Source: Scortum barcoo (Eukaryota > Chordata > Actinopteri > Centrarchiformes > Terapontidae). Taken from it: a DNA stretch of 64,000 nucleotides. The notes beneath the pieces were generated by a model. It was not told where the DNA came from. It did not search any database and worked only from the letters and a program-made list of their open reading frames with translations. A program made the translations under genes and the position numbers. The stretch is from contig CM041553.1 in assembly GCA_023238725.1 (NCBI GenBank), forward strand, positions 8,021,001 to 8,085,000, written 5' to 3'. Positions 12,501 to 22,361 of the stretch are shown here, piece by piece; the stretch's first letter is position 1; each line of letters opens with the position of its first letter.

Positions 12501-15416
12501 CTTTCTGGCAACCTGGCAGCCCGCAACTGCTCCTGGGTCAGAGTTCAGAATGATGTAGTGTGGTACGAAGTGGAGGCCACAGAGGGAGCCTGTGGAAACA
12601 CACTGAGGGTAAAGACTTATCTACAGTTTTAATTATTTTGCTCTATACCTGATTACCAGCATATCTATAGAAATCATTTTGTGTTTTGAAGTCTTGAACC
12701 TTTTGAACAATGTCCCTCTTCACCTGCTTTCAGCTCACTTATGACTTTACTGCTCGTGTGTATCATTGTGCTCATAGCATGTATTTCTGAAGTTGTTCTT
12801 TTGCACATTACCTGTGACCTACAATACAATAAAGTTTTTTGGGGTCTTTCAACATCAGACATACTCGCCCATGCAACCCAGACCAGGTTGATTTAGCTCC
12901 AGCTTGTGTCCAAGTTACAGGTGTGGTCGATATGTTGTCCCTCCTGATCCACAGCCATCTTTGTGCCTTTTCTGTGACATTAGTAATGTTCCTGATGGTT
13001 ATTCTGCCATGCCAAGGTTCCTGGAAGCCCTGCATACAAAGGAGGAAGCAATTCCAGCTCAGTTTCAGCAAGACCACTTGCCTTGCTGTCATCAGGACAG
13101 TGTCTGGACTGAATGTGGTCTCTGGAAACTTGAGCTGCCTACCTAAGTCAACCTTCACTTCTCAGTCGTGTGTAATGGCAAGTGATGTTGCTTGTATTGT
13201 GCTTTTTCAGAATCCAGATCCCCCTGCATATCTCCATTGCTGGGCTAACTTTTCTCCTACTTTAAATATGAGCTGAGTCTGTTCTGGTCAAGGTTTGCTC
13301 CTTCCTGATGAACTCTGGTATCAAAGCCACTCAGTCTCACAGGTCTTGATCCCTCTCTCCAGTGCTGTATCCTCCACTTGCACCTCACTTCCTCATACAC
13401 AGCCACCACCTGAAGGACAACTTCTCCAACCACTTGGCCATACTGCTGCTACCAGCATACTCTCTCAGGCTGATGTAATCTTTCAACAAACTAATAATTT
13501 GACCATCCTCTGTCTTTCAGACCAACCGCACACATGCCATCTACTCCAACAGTCTTTTCATCTACCCAGTAAATAATGCATCCTTCACCCCTCCTGTGAG
13601 TCTCCCCTTCTCCTGTGCCTATCCGCTGGACACAGACACCAGCCTGAATGTGGCCATCAGGCCATTCCTGGTGTAAGTAGCCTTTTATTGAATGTTGCAT
13701 TCACATTATGCAATAATAATAATGTTCATTTTTTATGTGCTTGTAACATTTGTAAAAACTTTTATAATGACATTACATCGTAGCAATTAAAGGAACCCCA
13801 GTGAGCATTGGTCCAATCTATGTATTGCTTTGAACCATTCGTCTTAGTGTGAGCACGCGTTGCTGCCTGCCACAGTGTCTTTTTTGATGCAGCCACTGGG
13901 AGTCACTAAAGTCACTTGTGTAGGATTTACAAGTCTTCCACACACCAACAAGCACAAAAACGAAGTTGAACAACAGCTTCACATGTTGTAATACACAGTG
14001 TAGTCTGTCCTGTTCATTTATCAAATAGTTCTGTGTTATTAATTCAGGAATGAAGACCTGAAAAAACATTACATATGTACAAGATTAGTGAAAATCTCAC
14101 ACAGACAAACTTTACACTTAAATAAAAAAAAACTATCTTTATGAAAGAAATATAAACAGGTAAACCCCTTCTAATCCACAATCCTGTATATATACAGTAG
14201 AGTGTTAAAGTTAGTTTGTTAAAAAAGTTTGTTCTAAAGGTAGAAAGAAGCTCTGTTGCAGCATAAAATTGTAATTTTAATTTGTTGTTTTTGAGTGTTG
14301 AACAGTACTCTTTTTAGGGACAGGCTACGATCCAACCAAATACCCAAGTATACACAATGCCTTGCTGTAAAGTTGATCTCTCCATCTTAACAGCTCGTCC
14401 ATTGATTATGACGAGAATACACCTGATGGTTATACTATATACTGTAACCATCTGGTTGCATAGTGAAAAGAATTTTTTTTTTTTATGTCTTTGCCTATTT
14501 TTCGAAATGTCCAGAACATGATTAAGAAATTTGAAAAAAGGGGGGAAAAAAGACTTGATTTTCATAACAAAAATTCATATTGTCCTGTCAGGCCAGCAGA
14601 TGGCATTTCAGGCTCAGGTTCCAGAACCAGAGCCTCCATGTCTCTGTACCTCAACTCCAACTACACTGAGAAGTATCCAGCAGGTCGGGTCACCCTGCCA
14701 GTGGGCTCACCGTTGTATGTGGGTGTCTCTGTGGAGAACAGAGAGTCGAGCTTTACAGTTGTTTTGGAGGACTGCTACGCCACTCACTCATCAAACCCTG
14801 GCAATCCCATGCGATACTTCTTCATCCAGAACAAGTAAGTGTCCCCCTCAGCAGATGGTTTGTGGAGTGTAATGGGAATGGGAAAAAGTTATATATATAT
14901 ATAGTGATGTGCAATGGCCCGAATGACCATCCTCTCTGCCAGGTGTCCCACTGATCGCCAACAGGTGTCGGTGACTGAGAGTGGCTCGTCCCTCCAGGCT
15001 CGTTTCTCGGCCCTGCTCTTCCTGCTCCAGGATGAATACAGAGACATCTTCCTTCACTGCAGCCTCAGCCTGTGTGACCGAAGAGGCTCCTCCTGTGTTC
15101 CAGTAAGTTACACATTTCTTTTCATCAATAGCGTTGTCAATCCATAATCAGTGCCACTTAAACACTGTGGTTTGAATGGCATCATCATTTTTTTTCAACC
15201 TTCTCCCACCACGTAGCCTTGCACAAGGAGGACTTACCGCTCTGTTTCCAGCTCTGAAGCTCTGAAGCCCCTCACCATTGGACCAATTATTTGTGAGTAT
15301 GAATTCCAATGTTGTTGTTTCAAGGGCTGATAGCTCAACTCAGTGAACTATACATAATTAATAACCCTGTTCTTTTTCTTTCTCATTTATCTTCAGGGGA
15401 GAAGTCACCCAAGTGA
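9526..15416 (+). CDS. secreted EGF-D8C-SRCR-SRCR-ZP protein (uromodulin/DMBT1-type)
   Basis: Ten coding exons: 9526-9592, 10251-11033, 11208-11642, 11917-12231, 12400-12608, 13521-13672, 14592-14834, 14943-15102, 15217-15292 and 15397-15416. They total 2460 nt, about 819 residues. Residues 1-23 form a signal peptide with a GLLLLLIF core. A Cys-rich EGF-like segment follows, then a calcium-binding EGF (DTDECSLSDFPC, from about residue 93) and a D8C domain as in uromodulin and GP2 (about 161-283, starting DPCEHYTVLDDNW). A Thr-rich linker precedes two SRCR domains (about 328-428 and 434-533, with WGTVCDD and GSGPIWLDDV). A ZP module takes up most of the rest. The chain ends LTIGPIIWEKSPK, aligning with the hydrophobic patch that follows the ZP domain in uromodulin. 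No transmembrane or GPI-signal segment follows. It probably acts as an extracellular, possibly polymerising, mucosal or epithelial protein. Among known proteins it mixes uromodulin/GP2 and DMBT1 features. Confidence 0.85.
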
Positions 15417-16326
15417 GCTGGTAACACAAACATGTTCCATATTTTGATACTTTTTTTCTTTCCAATATTGTTTTATTCATAAAACAATATTGTTACTAAA
15501 CAACAATCAAAAAGAAACTATAAGGTTTATAATAAAAGCAATACAATACTTATTTCCTCTCTGTGTCTATTCTCTGTGACTGATAAATAACAGTATGTAT
15601 TAGTCTTTAAGACCACCAAGACATGTATTAGTATAAAACCACCCAGTACCTTGTTGGTGGAATATGCAATAGTCAACATACAAAATGCACCAAAAAAAAA
15701 GTCACCATGGTTTAATTCCAGACTGACATTTATTTTACTGTATGATGAATTGCCATTAGATTTAGCACAGCTATCTACGGTGCTCAAAGGATGAATCTTA
15801 ATAACTTTTGGTGAGCCCCCAAAATCTTGGGTGTTGGTGTGTAAGATGCAGTTTTCAGGCATACTAAACATAGAATAAACCTTTTTCAAATTCTGCTCTT
15901 TTCAGTAAGGAGATTATTGAAGTTTGATGAAACTGGATTAAAGACACCATGCCTGGTTAGCTGCTGAGATGTTGCCTTCTGGAAACCCTTTTCATGTTGT
16001 TTTGCTTGTTAATGACTTATACTGACATTTGTTTTTTCTTATGGCCCCTTTTTATTTTTCATTGCGTAGAAATTGTAAAAATTGTTAAAATTGTTGCAAA
16101 TAAAGTTTCAAGAGTTTCCATCTCACATTAGATGATGTTCCAAGTATATGAATGCTCTTCATAATGTTTGCAGTAGCTGATGTGAGCAGCTATAAACTCA
16201 CTTTATTTGCCATTTTTATAAAACCAGTGTTGATATTGATATTTATAGAGGCCCTAAATAGTCATGTATGTAAACATTTTATTTCCTCTATTCTCCTCTA
16301 ACAACTATTTGTTTTTTTCCTGTGTT
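15417..16326. other. 3' flank of the ZP-domain gene with repeat fragment
   Basis: AT-rich 3' region. Around 15690-15820 there is a degenerate match to a repeat seen also at about 1720-1790 and 41460-41830 (key segments GAATTGCCATTAGATTTAGC and GGATGAATCTTAATAACTTT). A candidate polyadenylation signal AATAAA lies at 16099-16104. Confidence 0.5.
16099..16104 (+). terminator. candidate polyadenylation signal of the ZP-domain gene
   Basis: AATAAAG about 0.7 kb after the stop codon. Motif-based only; several other A-rich hexamers occur in this stretch. Confidence 0.35.
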
Positions 16327-16516
16327 AAAGAGGTATAGTAGTTTAGGCTATATAAGGCTCTAGAGAGGACCTTTTGTGTTATTATGTTGAAGCAGAAGCC
16401 ACTGTAGGTTCTTCTACACGCTTGGAAAGGCAGGAGTGAGATGAGATATGTTCAGTTGGTTGCAATCTGCAACCTCACTGCTGGATTCCACTAAGTCCTA
16501 CACACTGGACCTTTAA
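16327..16516. mobile_element. fish-type MITE/interspersed repeat
   Basis: The stretch contains GAAGCCACTGTAGGTTCTTC, ACACGCTTGGAAAGGCAG, GGTTGCAATCTGCAACCTCA and the terminus CCTACACACTGGACCTTTAA. Read on the other strand it starts TTAAAGGTCCAGTGTGTAGG, which I recognise as the end of a very common repeat in fish genomes. It has no coding capacity. The left border is approximate. Confidence 0.6.
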
Positions 16517-17119
16517 TTTACGAAACACTGTTTGTTTGCAATCTCAAATGGATTATGTAATTTCTAGAGAAAACAAGGTTTCTTTATCTCCAGAGCTCGA
16601 AACAATTATCTGTTAGAACACAGACAATCTGCTATTTTGAGATAATGACTTAAATAACTTGTGATCTCCAGAACACAAATAAAATCTACATGTTATCATG
16701 GGAAAATTGAGGAAATAAAATGTTTGAATCCATGACCATTTAGAGATTCCATAGATATTGCCAATTTACCTCCAATACTACATTTATGTTTAATTTATTT
16801 GATATGAACATCACAACAGCGTTAGAATTGATTATACTTTGTTTATTGTTTCTAGTAAAACACTTAAACTAACAATTACAACACTACTCTAAAGGAAGGT
16901 TTTTTTTTTAATAGAAAAAAGAAAAAAAAATACATACACAAAATTACATACTCAAATACTGCATTTCATTTGGATGGAGTGACTCCCAGCTCAGCATGCG
17001 CCCTCACATGTATCAAGTTTGGTTTAAAACAGTGAGTTAAACGAAGTGGTGATAAACCCCTGTGCTGTGGTTGCCCACCCTCCAGCTGAAGGTCACTGTA
17101 TCCTGCTCTGCTCTCGAGG

Positions 17120-17358
17120 AAACTCACAACAATGGCCTGTAGTTTGCAGGGAGGGGGCGTGGCTCCAGCGTCAGCTTTTGATTGACCGTTCGAGCCACCA
17201 ATGGACGGTGTTTGCTTGCGAAAAGGGGGCGGGGCGCCGAGTGACCAACATTTCCCAGTCGGGCTCACGGTCTCGGAGCAGCTGGGGTTAATTTCCGCCC
17301 AGTGCTGCCCGTCCGCACAAAGTAGCCCTCAACTTTTTCTCCGCCGACAGCCGCCGTC
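17120..17358 (+). promoter_or_regulatory. GC-rich promoter of gng5
   Basis: GC- and CpG-rich stretch in otherwise AT-rich DNA, just upstream of the gamma-subunit start codon. It has GC boxes (GGGAGGGGGCGTGG around 17150 and AAGGGGGCGGGGCG around 17223) and a CCAAT (CCACCAATGG around 17195). This fits a broadly expressed TATA-less promoter. The transcription start cannot be fixed from the sequence. Confidence 0.65.
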
Positions 17359-18839
17359 ATGTCCAACAACAATGCCAGCAACAACTTAATTATCGCCCAA
17401 AGGGCCGTGAAGCAGCTCCGGTTAGAGGCCAGTATCCGGAGGATCAAGGTACGAGCCCTTCAACACAAACACAAACACGGAAGACCGAGCCGACCTCCTG
17501 TTGAATGGCGGAGACAAACTCTTACATCACAGGCTCGACCAAAGAGCTCTCTAAAGTTTACTGCTCTCAGACTGGCTGACTGGAGAACAGCTCCGAGTCT
17601 CTTCTGTCTTCTTCTCAGCTTGGTTTCTTACTTGGGGAAAGAGGTCAGAGTGTCACCGTGTCGACACGAGTGGCACGTCTGTGAAGAGTTAAAGCTGCTG
17701 TCGGTTATCTCCACAAACAACCGAGAGGCACGCAGCAAACACACCCGCTGCTGTGTTTTTGCACCGTTGCTTGCAAATGTTCATGCAAAACGGAGTCCGT
17801 TCAGTCTGCGTAGGTAAATAAGAGGTAGAGTAAGAGTTTGACAGCAGGCCAGCTGCAGCGTTACATGTGATAGGCTGTCTGCGTTTCCTCCCACACACGC
17901 CATCATCATCATAACCAGCATCATATATGTGTGTGTGTCATCACCAGGGGTCTGATGTGCAGGACCATGAGCTCACCTGTACTCTGTGTTTTGATATTGT
18001 ACACAGGTTTGATGATTTGTACAGCGAACCTGCTGTGTTTTGGGCCCTGGGTGGAGATCTAAATAATACGGAGATACTTTTGAAGCTGCAGTTTTCGCAC
18101 GACCAAACTAAGCTAGTATGAGATGATGCACTTCACCCAGCCAGGGTTGGCACTTAAAGCCTTCGAACTTAAAGCTGTGTGTGTGTGAGAGAGAGAAAGC
18201 ACTTTGTCATGACCTTCTTATGACCTTCTTATGAGCTCTTTTTGATAATTGTTTTTAATGTGCTTTGTCATGATGTCTTTTGAATCTGTATCTCTGTGAC
18301 GTCTTGTTTTGGATTGCAAAATCTTCCGTCTGCACAATAAATGTACTCTCGAAAGAAACCTTGTACATATGGATCTCTTCCTTAGCATTCACCAGTTGTT
18401 ATTTATGTGTGTCATCACCATAGTTAACCAGTTTACATCTCTGTGTTGTACTGTTTTGACCTGTTTGTGTATTATGGCCCACATCGTTAACTACTTACAG
18501 CTGGCACTGCGTAAATATTTTTGATTTTGCCCCTTACTGTTAACCAGTCAGTACTTACATGTATGATAACTATCATGTCAAATTGTCATATTTCTGACAT
18601 TTTGTACACACACATTAATATTTGCTCTCTGTCCTCCTTTGAGTTGAAACTGCTGAACAACAATTTCCCGCGGGGTGAATAAAGTAAGATTTTGTATGTG
18701 TCTGGCTCTGCAGGTGTCCCAGGCTGCTGCTGAGCTGAGAAACTTCTGTCTGCAAAATGCCTCCAAGGACCCTCTCCTGGTCGGGGTCCCCTCCAGTGAT
18801 AATCCCTTTAGACCCCCCAAGTCCTGCTCCCTGTTCTGA
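17359..18839 (+). CDS. gng5: G protein gamma subunit, GNG5-like
   Basis: Two coding exons, 17359-17448 and 18714-18839, encode 71 residues starting MSNNNASNNLIIAQRAVKQL. The protein is the gamma partner of a heterotrimeric G-protein beta subunit and works at the inner face of the plasma membrane. The helical N-terminal part (QLRLEASIRRIK) is followed by VSQAAAELRNFCLQNAS and DPLLVGVPSSDNPFRPP. It ends in CSLF, a CaaX box for prenylation, proteolysis and methylation. FCLQNA and NPFRP match GNG5 best, while DPLLVGVP also recalls GNG10. The nearby ssx2ip-like gene supports GNG5, since GNG5 and SSX2IP are close on human 1p22. The chain is three residues longer than human GNG5 at the N terminus. 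A donor-like GTAGG begins one base after the stop codon, so the 3' UTR may be split. Confidence 0.85.
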
Positions 18840-20735
18840 GGTAGGCCAGCTTTTCCTTCACTGAGGCTCCAGCTGGGGACTTAAGCTGTGTAGCTAATTA
18901 CTCTGGGGAAGAAATTAATTACACCTTCACATTCAGTTTACACTGAAACGAAACCTATAGAGCCCCAAAGAAGCAGTATAAAGTATTTGCTCACCCGCAT
19001 ACAAGTTGGGGGCAGGAACTGCGGATTATTTTCACCAAGGAACAATGTGCAAATTATTTTCTTGATTAAACACTGAATCGTTTTGGCTTTGAAACATCAG
19101 AAGATTACTGAAAATATCATATATCAATATCATAGTTTCACAAGCTGATGTCTTCATATCGCTTATTTTGTCCAAACAAAAAAATCCCACAGCCTAAATA
19201 TGTAACATGTACAATAACATGAATTAGAGAAAATCATTCATTCCTGACACTGGAGAAGCTGGAACAACAAATTGGTCCATTTATGCTTAGTAACTGTTTT
19301 GGCTTAAATTATGTTGCTAATTAACAGGAACAAAACTAACAGCTTGTTCTGTGCATCTTTAGTTTTTTGTCATCTGCTAGGCTTTGTTTTCAACTTTACT
19401 TTTCAACACACTTGCTTGACCATCCTTTGAAGCCAAAAGCAAGTTTTAATCTAATTATTCTTTAATGAAAAATACAACTGAACAATTACAACAATAATTA
19501 GTCAACAGAAATTAATTAGCAACTATTTTGATAATTAAGTAACGGTTTAAGTCAGAAGTGTCAAACATTTGGTGTTTCCTGCTTCTGTGAGTTTTTTGCT
19601 TTTACTTTATTAGTCCTATCACACATGGCTGCTGCTCAGCGGTCAAGTGACTCTGTGACTTCAATCACCACTCAGACTGCTTTGTTGTTCATCTGAAACA
19701 CATGTCAGAAAGTACAACAGCTTTGACTAGGTTTAAAGTAACAAATATATTTGTTGTTTTACTTCTTAGCAATTTCATAAATATATGTCAAAATATATAT
19801 CCTTAAAAACAACTTAGTGCAATAATAACATGATTACCACCCTAGGGAGGCTAGTGTGGATACATTTATACATGTGCTTTTAATTCACAAAACGAAGGAA
19901 AAACTAAACTAAACTAAAACAGTCCCCTTAAATAAAATAAAATAAAATAAGACAAAATATATAAGATAAATTGTAACATACCAGTAGGTTATAGTGATCA
20001 TTTAGTGCAACATACGAGATACTTAACAAATACATCCTTAAAAACATTGTATATGCATGATTTGTAGCGCATTATATGGATGTTCTTGTGTTGTAAAGCT
20101 AAGATAATTATGTAGTCTACTGAATAACATGTACCGATAAGAAGTGGCCTTTTTCAGCAGACATTTTGACTTATCTTTTCCTGACCTTTTCCTTTTCTTC
20201 TGTAACAACATGGTCAAAATGTTTTCAAATAAAAAAAACCTATAACAGTGTTTTAAAATGTGTTTAGTTTAAGTATTTCTCAGTTATCTCTGTTTTTCTC
20301 TCTGCAGTATGGGGGAGGATTTCATCGGAGGCTTTCTTCATTTCTACTTGATGTCACTGTGGATCAAACCAGCAGCTCCTCTTGGGGTTGATACAACATT
20401 GGACTGATGGGTTCGGGGGAGGGAATTTTTCCACTTGTTTGCCAAAACTAATGGTATCATAACTCCCATCTGTTACATTAAAGCAGGGCCAAACTCTACA
20501 CGTTAGGAAAAAAATGTTATTGACACTAACTTGACTAATCATTAAGCCGTTGTTGGTTTACCTAGTACTTAACACATCCGGTCTCAATTTAGTGACCTAA
20601 TGGTGTCCGTCTCCAGGCAGTGAAAGGTAGCCCATGTGATTGGCTGCTGAAAGTCCAACTTCCTCTTGTATTTTGTGTGAAACAATCAAACATTAATTTA
20701 AACCAGGTGCTGTTTAAGAATAAGAACATGTTGTG

Positions 20736-20775
<40 letters not shown>

Positions 20776-22361
20776 TGTATTTCATATTGTGGCCAACAGA
20801 CATACAGATAGCTTTCGAGCTAAACTGATTAGTGTCTTAAATTATTCATGTATTTGTGGCAATGGTAAAGATGTTACTACTATTCTGAGGTACAACAACA
20901 TGGTACAGATTTGACGCTATCAGCGCAGGATGTGATTAACGAATAACCTTTCATCATTTTTTCTGTATATATTTAACAGCCTGTTAAGGTTGCTTTTATT
21001 AGCCTTGTCTATTAGCCTGTCTTTAATTAAAAAGAAACATGTCAAGGCCTTACACTATTTGGGAAATCCAACCTGGTAGCAAATTTAATGTATATTACTC
21101 TAGACACAACAAATGGCCAAACAGCAAATATTCATATATAAAATGTCCAAATATTGTTTGTATTTAATGAATCATGCTGCAGTGACTTTGATTAATTGTT
21201 TTCCACACTGGAATTATATTCCAATCAACCAAAACCTTTACTACTGTTAGTCTGTATCTTTCTTAACTTTGCTACTGTGGGCAACATTTTACAAATTAAA
21301 ATACTTTTACGGACACTCATGAATTTCTGAATGTGGTGTTTTTTTCTCTAAGTATTTTAAGTATCTCTTTTTTTAAGTTTTTGAATAGTTTGACTCCTAA
21401 TGATTCAGTTGATTGTTGCTATGAAAACACATGAACATGTCAGACAGACTGAACTGACAGATATCTACATCTACATGAATATCATGTGTGCAAAGTCATG
21501 TAAATCTAGTCATAGTAAAGTGAATGGGACAGTTGTTATGTTGGCCAATGACTGATGGACACCTGGCAACACTGTCATAAATGTAGAGGATAATACCAGA
21601 CACGAAGCGCCTTTAACTCTCTGTAAATTCATGTGAATCACAGTGTGCCCACTTTAGATTTGTTTTTTCTTGTACAGACAGGGTCCTGGAATATTATGAA
21701 GACATTTTATATATCTACATGTAATTTTGTTATGGTTAAAAACAAAACAATCTTGTTAATCCTCTTTTCTGTGTAAGGACAACACAGTGTCATGCTCAAA
21801 TTCCCCTGATAGGTGACACCACCTGCTGACGTGATGTGAATTTTAAGATATTACTTCGTCCATCCAAGGTAGTTGTTGTTGGGATCACTTTCATGCTGCG
21901 TAGAAGATTTGAAAGAAAAAAAAAACTACTAAGCTAAACCTAAACTGGCTGAACATGTAAGTATGGGTGTGTCTTAGGGATTAATGACTGTGCTCCTTCC
22001 AAAATGGATCTTTCCTTGAATTTGGCCCACAGCACCTTCAGAAAGCACCACCATATAAAAAGCAGTCAAACAAGTGCACCAGTTTAGTTTTGGTAGGAAG
22101 TAGTGACTAAATAATTTAAACCACTGAAGCTCCCCTGTTCCAGCCCATTGTTAGTGGTAATTAGCAGAAGTGCCAACACCTGGAAATAAAAAGGCAGACT
22201 CTGTCTGAGGAAGTTTTACTGTTCAGGTAAGGCACTAGAAACAAACTAATCCATTGTTACTACAGTTAGAGTTTCCATTTAAAGAATATATTATCCTGGA
22301 GAAATATGTGTACAAAGTGTTGATCCTGTTGTGGTGCACAACATGTGAATATAGCACACAG
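18840..22361. other. gng5 3' region and gene-free spacer
   Basis: The stop codon of gng5 is followed at once by a splice-donor-like GAG/GTAGG. An acceptor-like pyrimidine tract with TCTGCAG lies at 20301-20307, so 20308 onward may be a 3' UTR exon. The rest is AT-rich with a (TA)n/(CA)n microsatellite at about 20739-20775. I found no exon here that would supply the missing N-terminal part of the next gene. Confidence 0.5.
20739..20775. repeat. (TA)n(CA)n microsatellite
   Basis: Run of TA dinucleotides passing directly into CA dinucleotides. Simple repeat, no gene. Confidence 0.9.

Noticed and set aside
12808..13276. Overlapping open frames of 80-145 codons on both strands inside an intron of the ZP-domain gene
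   Set aside because: None resembles a known protein or transposase, they lack good splice sites in phase with the flanking exons, and skipping them keeps the ZP frame intact. An unrecognised repeat is possible but not shown.
17449..17817. Open frame continuing past gng5 exon 1
   Set aside because: It is read-through of a CpG-rich intron. The donor AAG/GTACGA at 17448 joins in frame to the conserved second exon at 18714.
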